Of a DNA stretch of 6,072 nucleotides, positions 6,070 to 6,072 are shown piece by piece; position 1 is the stretch's first letter, and every line of letters starts with the position of its first letter. The notes below the pieces were generated by a model. It was not told where the DNA came from, did no database searches, and saw only the letters and a program-made list of their open reading frames with translations. A program made the position numbers and the translations under genes. The DNA lies in contig JBGFRC010000031.1 in assembly GCA_041695325.1 (NCBI GenBank), positions 1-6,072 of the forward strand. Direction: 5' to 3'. The stretch comes from SURF-13 sp041695325 (GTDB lineage: Bacteria > Pseudomonadota > Gammaproteobacteria > SURF-13).

Positions 6070-6072
6070 GGT

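Overview
The window reads as a chromosomal nitrogen-acquisition locus of a GC-rich proteobacterium. A gammaproteobacterium is most likely, judging from the sigma54/NtrC-type promoter, the outer-membrane porin and the glnK-amtB pair, but the sequence does not fix the taxon. Three blocks are visible.

Block 1 (1-2667, + strand) is the 3' part of a urease operon: the end of ureC (catalytic alpha subunit), then the nickel-delivery genes ureE, ureF and ureG. They are packed with a 5-nt gap, a 23-nt overlap and a 4-nt ATGA overlap. About 100 nt after ureG lies the 3' two thirds of a urtE gene (ATPase of the urea ABC transporter). It lacks the Walker A end, and the rest of a urtABCDE cluster is absent. 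The DNA between ureG and the urtE remnant is a dense set of dyad symmetries that looks like a dispersed palindromic repeat. The simplest reading is that a deletion or insertion joined ureG to the middle of urtE; an assembly misjoin is the main alternative.

Block 2 (2668-5576, + strand) is a nitrogen-limitation operon. A 240-nt AT-rich intergenic region carries a well-formed sigma54 promoter (-24 GG, -12 GC). About 102 and 134 bp upstream of the predicted start are two NtrC-like 17-bp palindromes spaced 32 bp centre to centre, with a possible IHF site between enhancers and promoter. Downstream are a TorF-family (Gcw_chp) outer-membrane porin, a PII signal protein (GlnK) and an AmtB ammonium channel with a signal peptide and an Ala/Pro-rich leader. 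The operon ends at a strong terminator that works in both directions.

Block 3 (5594-6069, - strand) holds two small overlapping genes that converge on amtB and share its terminator: a probable ribbon-helix-helix protein with a helical tail, and a 62-residue protein predicted to be almost entirely coiled coil. Their function is unknown.

Together, urease releases ammonia from urea. The porin, GlnK and AmtB form an outer-membrane entry route (inferred), a nitrogen sensor and an inner-membrane ammonium channel, apparently switched on by NtrC when nitrogen is scarce. No RNA genes, CRISPR arrays or complete insertion sequences were seen.
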